Assembly: GCA_039105265.1 (NCBI GenBank)
Contig: JAPFFF010000070.1
Location: 1 to 64,000 of the forward strand
DNA from: Tritrichomonas musculus
Lineage: Eukaryota; Parabasalia; Tritrichomonadida; Tritrichomonadidae
Direction: 5' to 3'
DNA length: 64,000 bases
How positions within the stretch are numbered: position 1 is the stretch's first letter; the number at the start of each line of letters is the position of its first letter. A program made the position numbers and the translations under genes. The notes beneath the pieces were generated by a model. It was not told the origin of the DNA. It saw only the letters and a list, made by a program, of their open reading frames with translations, and ran no database searches. Positions 30,053 through 37,455 of this stretch are shown one piece after another.

Positions 30053-30202
30053 TTACGCATATAATGTGCGCCTTAGCTCATCGGTCAGCTCAGGTGGTTC
30101 ATCTTCAGCTGTAAGCGATACCAGTAATAGCAGTTCAACTACATTGGTCACCAATATCAATCCCAATAGTATATTCATAATGATTTCACTAGCGCTGGAC
30201 AT
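30053..30202 (-). CDS. Small single-pass membrane protein, 49 aa (P3)
   Basis: MSSASEIIMNILLGLILVTN begins a hydrophobic segment of about 24 residues, followed by the acidic-Pro tail DEPPELTDELRRTLYA. The tail is clearly related to the P1 (6585-6719) and P2 (59935-60069) proteins. It lies between the ATPase and the LRQARILSSE-type gene, all on the minus strand. Function unknown. Confidence 0.8.
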   Translation of the reverse strand: MSSASEIIMNILLGLILVTNVVELLLLVSLTAEDEPPELTDELRRTLYA

Positions 30203-30212
30203 TTATGCAAAT

Positions 30213-30803
30213 TTAAATACAAATTTTGAGTGATATCGAGTGCCTTATGAGCTCGGTCCATACATGGTTATATCCATATTTCAACTCATTGGATACCCCA
30301 TTTTTGGACACCAATATCTTATCAATTTTCATGTACTTCGAGTTTGAAACACAACCAGTGCACCCACTGTCCTCATTGATGACCAGCTCAACCTTGTCTG
30401 CCTTAGTGAGTATCTTAATGAGCTCCATCAGCGTGTTGCTATGACACACAAGATAGTTGTTCATCCTCAGTGGATTAGTCTCATAGATATTCAGCAATAT
30501 CTCGAGGAATTTATTTTTGGTACCCAAGTTGTCAGTGTCGGGGTCTAATGAACGTTCGATGGGTGGACTGTTTATTGGAGCAACTGATGGATATGGACCA
30601 GTTGTCGAGGCTGTAGTAAAATTTGCATCCTGGGTGCCAGTTTGAGTATATCCCATTTGGGGTTGCATCTGTGGGACTTGAGGGTATGATACCGGTTGAA
30701 CTGGTGGAGGTCTATTCGCGGCGATCTTAATATTCACATTCTGCTCTTGCTTAACACTCGCATCATTCTCACTTGATAGAATTCTAGCCTTATGGAGAGA
30801 CAT
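30213..30803 (-). CDS. LRQARILSSE-type conserved protein, 196 aa (P3)
   Basis: Start chosen at the ATG giving MSLHKARILSSENDASVKQE, matching the family start in P1 and P2. Pro/Gln-rich middle (PPVQPVSYPQVPQMQPQ). C-terminal block: NPLRMNNYLVCHSNTLMELI, NEDSGCTGCVS and a Lys-containing end. The conserved Cys pair suggests metal binding or a disulfide. The T-run motif TATTTTTG lies about 14 nt upstream. Function unknown; conservation in three elements implies a core role. Confidence 0.8.
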   Translation of the reverse strand: MSLHKARILSSENDASVKQEQNVNIKIAANRPPPVQPVSYPQVPQMQPQMGYTQTGTQDANFTTASTTGPYPSVAPINSPPIERSLDPDTDNLGTKNKFLEILLNIYETNPLRMNNYLVCHSNTLMELIKILTKADKVELVINEDSGCTGCVSNSKYMKIDKILVSKNGVSNELKYGYNHVWTELIRHSISLKICI

Positions 30804-30845
30804 TTCCAAAGTGCAAAAATATTTTTACCACTAATGCCATATTTC

Positions 30846-32966
30846 TTATGCCATTTCTGAATCAACTTGTGAGCCAGCTGGTGATTCATCATCGATATAT
30901 TCAAGGCCATCGAGTGAGAGCTTGAAGTAGGTGTCTCTGCATAAACAGAGTTGGACAGGTGGTGGTCTAACAATGGCTCCACTTGGTTCGATAATCTTGT
31001 AATATGTATCATTATCACCAGTGAATATTGGTTGACCATTGACTTGAATTTGGATATTGCCTTTGCCACCATCTAAGCCATCATAACAGTATCCAGCAGA
31101 TGCACGTTCAGTTTGGACATTGAATACAAATGATGTGGCATCACTCAATGTATTGCGATATCGGACACCATTTTCATCGTTCTTGGGCATGGTGAAGCTA
31201 TTTTCGAATTCCTTTGAACATTGGAGTGTGATACCATCGAGGTCTCCTGCTGTTAATTGGCTTTCGAAGAATCTGGCGCCAATGGTACTGACATTCTCAT
31301 CTGGGAAGTTCTTACCACCAATATTCAAAAAGCAGTTTTGGTAAACCGGATTCTCAAATACAGTCAAATCATTGTGATGCTTGGGGAACAGTAATGACAT
31401 GCTTGTGACATTGATTAATGGGATATTCAATGTAGACTTGATTCCGTTAGCGGCTGCTGCAATTGGGAATGCATGGTAATCGACCTTTTGAGATGGGATT
31501 ACTAGGCCTTCACGTAATATGGATTCAATGCTTGCACGAGTGGCTTCACAAACACCATAGCCTTGCATGTTGGACTTACAGAGAGTGATGGTCATTCGGT
31601 TAACAGTGAGTGTTGCTGGTTGTGATGAATATGTTTCACTCAAGATTTGCTTTCTTGCACCATGATATTCACTCATGATGTGGTTAGCAGATTTAGCAAC
31701 GGTCTTCTCGATTTGCCATACATAGTACTTACCATCATTGTGTTGCAAAGCTGGTTTGGTGTAATCAGGATTGGCTAAACATATTTCTTCATCAGTGGCA
31801 GTTGGCTTGAGGTCCAATTTAGCAAACTCATCTGCTGTATAGCTGAAATACATGACAAGATCCTGTGCGATATCTTCATAAGTATATGAACCATCACTTT
31901 GGAAATTGTATTGCTCACCAATTCTGTATCTAAGCTTATATTTGATTGGAGCTGGAGTTGGACTTGGACTTGGACTTGGACTTGGTGATGGATCTGGCTT
32001 ATCTTCTTCTTCAGGAGATGGGTCTGGAGTTGGAGATGGTGAAGGTCCTGGAGTTGGAGATGGTGAAGGTCCTGGAGTTGGTGAAGGAGATGGTGATGGT
32101 GATGGTGTTCCTGGTCCTGGGATGATAGCCTCATTACCGATTTGAGTGAATTGATGTTTGAGATGTCCATGAGCTTTGATTTGTTTGAGTTTATCGAGTT
32201 CCTCAGGGGATACGGTATCATTATCTTCTAGGAATGCCTTAGCTGCAGCAACCGTGTATGGGTCAATAGCAGCCCAAACAAGACCAGCTGGACTGACTTG
32301 GAATCTAATGGATAAATCACCAATGATTCCGTTAGGGAATAAGTCAAATGCCTGTAATGCAAGCAAGTCATCAAATGGTACATTCAAGTCGAATTCGGTT
32401 GTGGTCTTACCACCATCCTTGAAGCTATTGAGATTAACGTATGAACCAGCATGAGTTTGACTGTAATTGCTGATGTTCTCCCATAAGCTGTGAACGAATC
32501 TGCGGCGCATCTTCTCAGTCTCAGGTTTCAAAACCGAGTATAGGAAACCCTCGCGAATGCATTCATTTTGCTGATATCCGACATTGACATTGTTATGGAG
32601 AATCTCGAGCCTGTCGAATAATTGGTTCGAGGACTTAAATCCAACGAACAGTTTATAGAAGTTATTTGGATCATTGATCTCTTGCAATTTGGCCAAATCG
32701 GTGTTCAATTGCAAATCGAGTTTGATGTGGAATGTGAGGAAGCCTTTGTCGATATCGCTAATGAAGTGGTCGGGATGTGTTAATGAAATCTGTGAGTACT
32801 GGCCTTGGTGAAATGGGGCTGGCTGGTCATGGCAATCGACAGTTCTAAATGAGAAGCTTCTGGTACCATCATTCACATTGATTATATTTCTCATCTTCTG
32901 GAATGTGTCATTGACATTCCCAACCTCGTATTTCAAATTGTGAGCTCTTTCGTTCCTGTATCTCAT
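30846..32966 (-). CDS. Major capsid protein, about 706 aa, with Pro/Ser/Thr insert (P3)
   Basis: Start chosen at MRYRNERAHNLKYEVG, downstream of a T-run. Matches P1 and P2 capsids in N-terminal SFSFRTVDCHDQPAP and SQISLTHPDHFISDI, central MSLLFPKHHNDLTVFENP, and C-terminal FVFNVQTERASAGYCYDGLD and DNDTYYKI. These fit the double-jelly-roll capsid of Polintons. Around residues 290-345 it carries a long PSPSPTPGPSPSPTP-type insert absent from the other two copies, placed between the two presumed jelly rolls. Reads open. A surface-exposed flexible spike or linker is a reasonable guess. Confidence 0.82.
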   Translation of the reverse strand: MRYRNERAHNLKYEVGNVNDTFQKMRNIINVNDGTRSFSFRTVDCHDQPAPFHQGQYSQISLTHPDHFISDIDKGFLTFHIKLDLQLNTDLAKLQEINDPNNFYKLFVGFKSSNQLFDRLEILHNNVNVGYQQNECIREGFLYSVLKPETEKMRRRFVHSLWENISNYSQTHAGSYVNLNSFKDGGKTTTEFDLNVPFDDLLALQAFDLFPNGIIGDLSIRFQVSPAGLVWAAIDPYTVAAAKAFLEDNDTVSPEELDKLKQIKAHGHLKHQFTQIGNEAIIPGPGTPSPSPSPSPTPGPSPSPTPGPSPSPTPDPSPEEEDKPDPSPSPSPSPSPTPAPIKYKLRYRIGEQYNFQSDGSYTYEDIAQDLVMYFSYTADEFAKLDLKPTATDEEICLANPDYTKPALQHNDGKYYVWQIEKTVAKSANHIMSEYHGARKQILSETYSSQPATLTVNRMTITLCKSNMQGYGVCEATRASIESILREGLVIPSQKVDYHAFPIAAAANGIKSTLNIPLINVTSMSLLFPKHHNDLTVFENPVYQNCFLNIGGKNFPDENVSTIGARFFESQLTAGDLDGITLQCSKEFENSFTMPKNDENGVRYRNTLSDATSFVFNVQTERASAGYCYDGLDGGKGNIQIQVNGQPIFTGDNDTYYKIIEPSGAIVRPPPVQLCLCRDTYFKLSLDGLEYIDDESPAGSQVDSEMA

Positions 32967-33013
32967 TTTGTATCTTGGAAAAAAGCTTGAAATCACATTT
33001 TTGTATATACCAA

Positions 33014-33265
33014 ATGGGTATTGGCATCTTCAAGAAGATTAAGAACGCTTTCAAGAACGTCGGCAGTAAGCTCAAGAATGCAGCTCAAACAGTCATCCGC
33101 AACATCCCAAGGGCAGTTGATATTGGAAAGGGGATCATCAATAGGATCAAGCCAATCGCCGACTTCATACCAGGTGTTGGACCAGTTGTAGACACCATCA
33201 GCACTGATCTCAATTACGTAAGCAAAGCTAATGATATAGGCAAATCCATACTGGACAAGGTTTAA
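33014..33265 (+). CDS. Small amphipathic pVI-like protein, 83 aa (P3)
   Basis: MGIGIFKKIKNAFKNVGSKL begins a Lys/Asn-rich amphipathic helix, followed by a hydrophobic PIADFIPGVGPVVDTI segment. It is divergent from the capsid gene, as in P1. It lacks the F(D/N)VP(M/L)LK tail of the P1 and P2 copies. Likely internal capsid or membrane-active protein by analogy with adenovirus pVI. The start at 33014 fits the family, and ACATTTTTG lies about 20 nt upstream. Confidence 0.7.
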   Translation: MGIGIFKKIKNAFKNVGSKLKNAAQTVIRNIPRAVDIGKGIINRIKPIADFIPGVGPVVDTISTDLNYVSKANDIGKSILDKV

Positions 33266-33315
33266 TCATCATCAAATATCCACATACATATGAATATATT
33301 TTTGTCCGTTTTGAA

Positions 33316-33750
33316 ATGAATTGCGATATTAGGGTTATTAATGATAACAAGATGGAGCAACGCACGTTCAACTCAGTAGAGGAGTTCGACCTGTTCTACC
33401 AGAAGTACAAGGACATGTTCAATGAGAAGACCACCAATTACCTCAATAAAACCTACAAAATAATCACCCCCGAATGCGAGTACAGGATTACCAAACGCAC
33501 TGGCAAGGATGGCTCCAATAATGTGTTTCTCAAGAAGATCACCAAGCAAGCCGATAGTGATAACCTGGTGGAGATCCAATTTGCAAGCATTCGAGCTGAC
33601 ATCAATGCATTGCAGTCAACAGTAGATGAATACACCAAGCGGATTACCACTCTGGAGAACACCATTGGCGTGATCACCACAAAAATAAATCAGCTCACCA
33701 GTACTGTGAATGAGTGTACAGATGCAGTGAACAGTCTCCTGAGGCATTAG
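33316..33750 (+). CDS. MSEIK-family small protein with coiled coil, 144 aa (P3)
   Basis: FNSVEEFDLFYQKYKDMFNE and the following TNYLNKTYKI...YRITKR align with the P1 and P2 MSEIK-type proteins. The C-terminal half has heptad-like spacing (IRADINALQSTVDEYTKRI) and should form a long coiled coil, so the protein may trimerise. Preceded by ATATTTTTGTCCG about 18 nt before the ATG. Confidence 0.7.
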   Translation: MNCDIRVINDNKMEQRTFNSVEEFDLFYQKYKDMFNEKTTNYLNKTYKIITPECEYRITKRTGKDGSNNVFLKKITKQADSDNLVEIQFASIRADINALQSTVDEYTKRITTLENTIGVITTKINQLTSTVNECTDAVNSLLRH

Positions 33751-33974
33751 ATTTTGGAATTATTTGGGATTACCTGGTGATTGAGTGAGTGGTGTAGAGT
33801 TGATGATGTTGATTTAATGATTGGGTCATGCACAACACACCCCTTATCTTCATATTTTGGGACTGTGGGTTTGGTACAACTCATAGTTCGCCTATTTCGC
33901 ATGTGACGTTCCAGGTGATTGAAATACGTGAGCCCATTTGAATCTCTTAATACACGGCGTTCCTCATAAGACAT
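33747..33974 (-). CDS. Hypothetical protein, 75 aa (P3)
   Basis: MSYEERRVLRDSNGLTYFNH starts a small basic protein with several His and Cys residues. A possible zinc-binding pattern (FNHLERHMR...SC) is visible but incomplete. It overlaps the end of the preceding gene by four bases and is divergent from the gene at 34009 with a 34-nt spacer containing T-runs on both strands. No homologue in P1 or P2 recognised. Moderate confidence. Confidence 0.5.
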   Translation of the reverse strand: MSYEERRVLRDSNGLTYFNHLERHMRNRRTMSCTKPTVPKYEDKGCVVHDPIIKSTSSTLHHSLNHQVIPNNSKI

Positions 33975-34008
33975 TTAATCTTGAAAAAACACTTTTTTTC
34001 ATATCTAA

Positions 34009-34242
34009 ATGACTGAATTGGGTGAATACAAGAAGGAGATTCCAGAGCTGAAGCGCATCAAACATGATCTCAAGGAGAAGTGCTATATGTATAAGGGCCA
34101 CCTCAATAACATCAAAGGGGGTATGCTGGGTAGCAATGGACTAGCCGTTCGTGAATCACTGATTGAGGATATCAATAGTCTGAAGGAAAAGGTCGCCAAA
34201 CTCGAGAATGAGCTCGCTGAATTATCAAGCGATAACCACTAA
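34009..34242 (+). CDS. Coiled-coil protein, 77 aa (P3)
   Basis: Lys/Glu/Leu-rich, with two helical halves (YKKEIPELKRIKHDLKEK and EDINSLKEKVAKLENELAEL) and a short Gly-rich hinge. No family recognised. The stop codon is followed by the paired palindromes at 34248-34328. Confidence 0.6.
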   Translation: MTELGEYKKEIPELKRIKHDLKEKCYMYKGHLNNIKGGMLGSNGLAVRESLIEDINSLKEKVAKLENELAELSSDNH

Positions 34243-34247
34243 ATATT

Positions 34248-34273
34248 GGGTCAACGGGATTTCCCGCAGACCC
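34248..34273. terminator. Hairpin GGGTC-N2-CGGG...CCCG-N2-GACCC (P3)
   Basis: Two nested arms, GGGTC/GACCC and CGGG/CCCG, just after a stop codon. A near copy lies at 43726-43751 after the fiber gene. It could act as a 3'-end or termination structure, or be a mobile palindrome; position after stops favours the former. Confidence 0.45.
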
Positions 34274-34302
34274 AGATTTCATGGAGATAACCACTAAATA
34301 TG

Positions 34303-34328
34303 GGGTCTGGTAGAATTCTACCAGACCC
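34303..34328. repeat. 26-bp perfect palindrome (P3)
   Basis: GGGTCTGGTAGAA followed by its exact reverse complement, centred on an EcoRI site. A 24-bp perfect copy lies inside the KilA-N gene at 50266-50289, and a degenerate copy at 43781-43805. Flanking words ATTTCATGG and GATAACCACTAA are shared with the 43.7-kb copy, so the whole cassette was duplicated. Confidence 0.85.
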
Positions 34329-34382
34329 AGATTTCATGGTGATAACCACTAATTCCCTGGAACCACTATTTTTGCACATTAA

Positions 34383-35600
34383 ATGACTGACAACAGGAAA
34401 TCGTTCAAGATATTCGACAATGAGTACAATTCGCTGCTCAAGTACCCATTCAAATCCAAGATATCAAAACTGGACCCATCGCAGTTCATCATCAACCCAG
34501 AAACTCATCATGAGCCATTCGTGAAGGACTTCAAATTGAAATCATGCAGTCCCTATTCAAAACCGGATTTCTCATTGGAACCCGGATGCTGGGAAGTCGA
34601 TTTGATGTTTGTGAACTACACCACAAGGTCTGATGATGAAATCCAGTTCGTGGTAGTCCATGAAACCATTTACCTCATCATGGTGAATGTCAACACACGG
34701 TATCTAATTGTGGAACCGCTTAAGAACAGACTAGCTGATACCATCAAGACTGCATACACCAAAATCATTTTTGAGAAATATGATGACTTCAAATTCAATA
34801 CCATCAAATGCGATGGTGAGAATAACCTACTCAAAGTGCTTGATATACTTGGCCGCTACAATCCATCCAGAAATAAATATAGAGGTACCAAAAATGTGTT
34901 GATTGACCGTAATGCAGTGATTGTCGATAAATCCAAACACAACAACGCTCACAAAATCGTTGATGCAACCATCAGGACACTCCGTAATGCATTTGGTTTA
35001 GATAATCGTCGGATTGGAGACCCATACCTGATGCAACAGATGGTACACTTCTATAACAACACACCACATCGGTCTCTACGAATGCCCAATCCCAATTACC
35101 GAGATGATGGAATCCAATATGACTCGTATCTAGCAAGGGAACCCAAGTGGATATACTACACACCCAATCAAATGCAGCACAACCCAGATTTGGAGTGGAG
35201 ATACATCAGGGATTGCCAAAGGAGGCTACATCGAATCAAAAATAATATGCAAATGGATGGACTGCTGAGCTATCGCAAGGGCAATATCATATTGGTCCAT
35301 TACGATACATCCAAAACTGAGAAGAAGCATGAGAAGCAGAGGCGTGTGTTCAATGAGATTGCCGAATTCATAAGATACCATAATGGGAACGTCGAATGTA
35401 AACTGCTGAAGCCATATTATAGATTCCAGTTGAATGATGATAATAATCAATATGTACCGTATACCAAAACCAAAACTGGTCGAACGCCTAAGTCTGATGA
35501 TGAGCGAGCTACCGTAACTGTCCCCATTATGTATACCCGATTCGTGGCACCCAATTATGCATCACTAGGTAAAGACTATAAGCAGTACTTTGCTATCTAA
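34383..35600 (+). CDS. Retroviral-type integrase, 405 aa (P3)
   Basis: Joins the element's ends to target DNA. The catalytic core runs from about residue 70 to 250: first Asp in GCWEVDLMF, then YLIMVNVNTRYLIVEPL (typical rve beta-strands), second Asp in TIKCDGENN, and third acidic position in HKIVDATIRTLRN, an Asp where most families have Glu. The same Asp is found in the P1 and P2 integrases. The C-terminus contains YRKGNIILVHYD and a chromodomain-like basic region. Preceded by CTATTTTTGCACATTAA at the ATG. Reads open, followed after three bases by the next gene. Confidence 0.88.
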   Translation: MTDNRKSFKIFDNEYNSLLKYPFKSKISKLDPSQFIINPETHHEPFVKDFKLKSCSPYSKPDFSLEPGCWEVDLMFVNYTTRSDDEIQFVVVHETIYLIMVNVNTRYLIVEPLKNRLADTIKTAYTKIIFEKYDDFKFNTIKCDGENNLLKVLDILGRYNPSRNKYRGTKNVLIDRNAVIVDKSKHNNAHKIVDATIRTLRNAFGLDNRRIGDPYLMQQMVHFYNNTPHRSLRMPNPNYRDDGIQYDSYLAREPKWIYYTPNQMQHNPDLEWRYIRDCQRRLHRIKNNMQMDGLLSYRKGNIILVHYDTSKTEKKHEKQRRVFNEIAEFIRYHNGNVECKLLKPYYRFQLNDDNNQYVPYTKTKTGRTPKSDDERATVTVPIMYTRFVAPNYASLGKDYKQYFAI

Positions 35601-35603
35601 TAA

Positions 35604-35936
35604 ATGCCAAAGCGCTATTTCCATACACAGACCACCGAGTTTAAGCTACCTGAGGACTTCATGTATAGTCGCAATAAGAAGTACATCGTAGTGCAGTATG
35701 TAGGTGCTATCCTGAATAAGACCATCATCGGTGATTTGATGGTACACTCGGATATTGTTGAATTCGACCCATACTGCGACCACTTCATAATGCTAGCCAA
35801 CAGACGGCAAACCAAGTATCGCAAATATGAGATGCTCAATAGGACCAAGCGGGATTTCAAAATATGGTTCACAGACCTGTATGGTAATGAGATAAAACCC
35901 GATGCATTCGTGCTATCGTGCTTGCTAATCTATTGA
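35604..35936 (+). CDS. Small FK(I/V)WFTD-type protein, 110 aa (P3)
   Basis: Homologue of P2 57461-57949 and the P1 copy at 9491. Conserved blocks: KYIVVQYVGA, DPYCDHF, KYRKYEMLNR, and FKIWFTDLYGNEIKPDAFVL ending in an Ile-Tyr. Predicted beta-rich. It starts three bases after the integrase stop, so the two are probably co-transcribed. Function unknown; a virion-surface or vertex protein is a guess. Confidence 0.7.
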   Translation: MPKRYFHTQTTEFKLPEDFMYSRNKKYIVVQYVGAILNKTIIGDLMVHSDIVEFDPYCDHFIMLANRRQTKYRKYEMLNRTKRDFKIWFTDLYGNEIKPDAFVLSCLLIY

Positions 35937-35960
35937 CTTCGGCAGTTTATTTTTGGGTAA

Positions 35961-37448
35961 ATGAATGGAAAAATATACCTATATCCAGGTCAATATAAAA
36001 GCATTGAAAATAAATATATAAATGGGGTATATGCTAGCCATACAAATGACAATAAGTATATATTCGTTAAAGATATAGGTCTACCTAAAATCGTAAGCTC
36101 TATGCGTGGAGGTTCACTTGAACCCAAATTACATGGCTTCCTATTCTTCCTAAGGAATTATGAGAGAGAACCCAGTATTATTTGGGATGAAGCTGAAACA
36201 TCAAACGGTATACGGTTTGTATATTTTCTTCGAGAAAACAATAATTTTATGCAGCTGCCAAATAATGTATTTATTGCTGCCCCATATGATGAATTCGACA
36301 GTATAGTCCGTAAAAATGTTATCGTACGTTCAGGTGTTTATGATAATGAGAGATTTAATATACCAATACTCCATCACAAGGAATATATTCCTGATATTGT
36401 GATCAAACATCTACCTCCAACTCCAGACCCCAAACGCCAAAATGACAAATACAATAAATACTTTGCACCTCAACCAATGCAATCAACAGCGGTAATCCCA
36501 CCACCACCCCCAATGCAACCAACAGCGGTAATCCCACCACGTCCAATGCCACCAGCAGCACCCCCAATGCAACCTCCATTTGTGAAGACACCTCCAGTTC
36601 CTCCAAATGTCCCTCCATATGTTCCTCCATATGCACCCCCAATGCAACCACCACGTTCAATACCACCACCTCCTCCAAATGTACCCCAATTTGTACCCCC
36701 ACCTCCAATGCGAGTTGATGCATCAACATATAAATCACCACCGATTAGGTTTGATATGTCTACAATCACAACACCATCATTGGGTCGTAAATCCCCTAAG
36801 CGAGACAGTTCTAAAACACCATCCAGTAATGCCTCCAGTCATACCTCCAGTCATACATCCCGTAATGCCTCCCCCAAGCGTGACTCCACCAATACGATTG
36901 TATCCATCTCTAGTGATGATGAGAGCATTGATGAGAGCATTGATGAGATCAGTGATGGTATTGAGTTTACAGAATCAGTGATACCCGAAGCTCGACTCCG
37001 AAGTAATAATAAGCAGAATTTCAATGAAAAAATATTTGATCCAAACACATATGCTCAACCTGGCAAACCAGTACCTGGAAACCCAGTTCTGGAACCTACT
37101 ATACCACAAACCGTACCAATTCGAATGGTTAAGAAGAATGGTTCCGTACAAGAGTACGATGTTTATACAAAATCATTGCCAGCTCTCAAGCAACATGCTA
37201 AGCGAGTCACAAACAGTCATCCTAAATCACCATCACGTGAATCCACAGATGGTAATCGCGATAGACTGGTAAGCTTTGGTAAATCATTTTATATAGAAGG
37301 TACTCCAAAAACCAATGGGAATATTGATGATCCCACATTCATATACGAGCCAATGGAAGTCATTAAATCGACTGACCAACAACAGGATGAAATGGCAAAA
37401 ATAATGGCTAACAATAGGTTTTATCAAAGAAAATATCATAAGGAGTAA
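35961..37448 (+). CDS. Pro-rich protein, 495 aa (P3)
   Basis: An N-terminal domain of about 150 residues (MNGKIYLYPGQYKSIENKYI onward) is followed by a ~100-residue proline-rich linker with repeated PPPMQP and VPP units, a Ser-rich acidic stretch and a C-terminal region with YDVYTKSLPALKQHAKR. No known domain recognised. Preceded by TTTATTTTTGGGTAA directly before the ATG. It lies in the virion gene block between the small beta protein and the second virion-type protein. P1 and P2 have no equivalent. Confidence 0.68.
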   Translation: MNGKIYLYPGQYKSIENKYINGVYASHTNDNKYIFVKDIGLPKIVSSMRGGSLEPKLHGFLFFLRNYEREPSIIWDEAETSNGIRFVYFLRENNNFMQLPNNVFIAAPYDEFDSIVRKNVIVRSGVYDNERFNIPILHHKEYIPDIVIKHLPPTPDPKRQNDKYNKYFAPQPMQSTAVIPPPPPMQPTAVIPPRPMPPAAPPMQPPFVKTPPVPPNVPPYVPPYAPPMQPPRSIPPPPPNVPQFVPPPPMRVDASTYKSPPIRFDMSTITTPSLGRKSPKRDSSKTPSSNASSHTSSHTSRNASPKRDSTNTIVSISSDDESIDESIDEISDGIEFTESVIPEARLRSNNKQNFNEKIFDPNTYAQPGKPVPGNPVLEPTIPQTVPIRMVKKNGSVQEYDVYTKSLPALKQHAKRVTNSHPKSPSRESTDGNRDRLVSFGKSFYIEGTPKTNGNIDDPTFIYEPMEVIKSTDQQQDEMAKIMANNRFYQRKYHKE

Positions 37449-37455
37449 TTGTCTA

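Noticed and set aside
31906-32145. Gly/Leu-rich frame opposite the P3 capsid gene
   Set aside because: It is the complement of the Pro/Ser/Thr repeat of the capsid gene, a shadow of low complexity.
36470-36769. Gly-rich frame opposite the Pro-rich P3 gene
   Set aside because: Antisense shadow of the PPMQP-type repeats.
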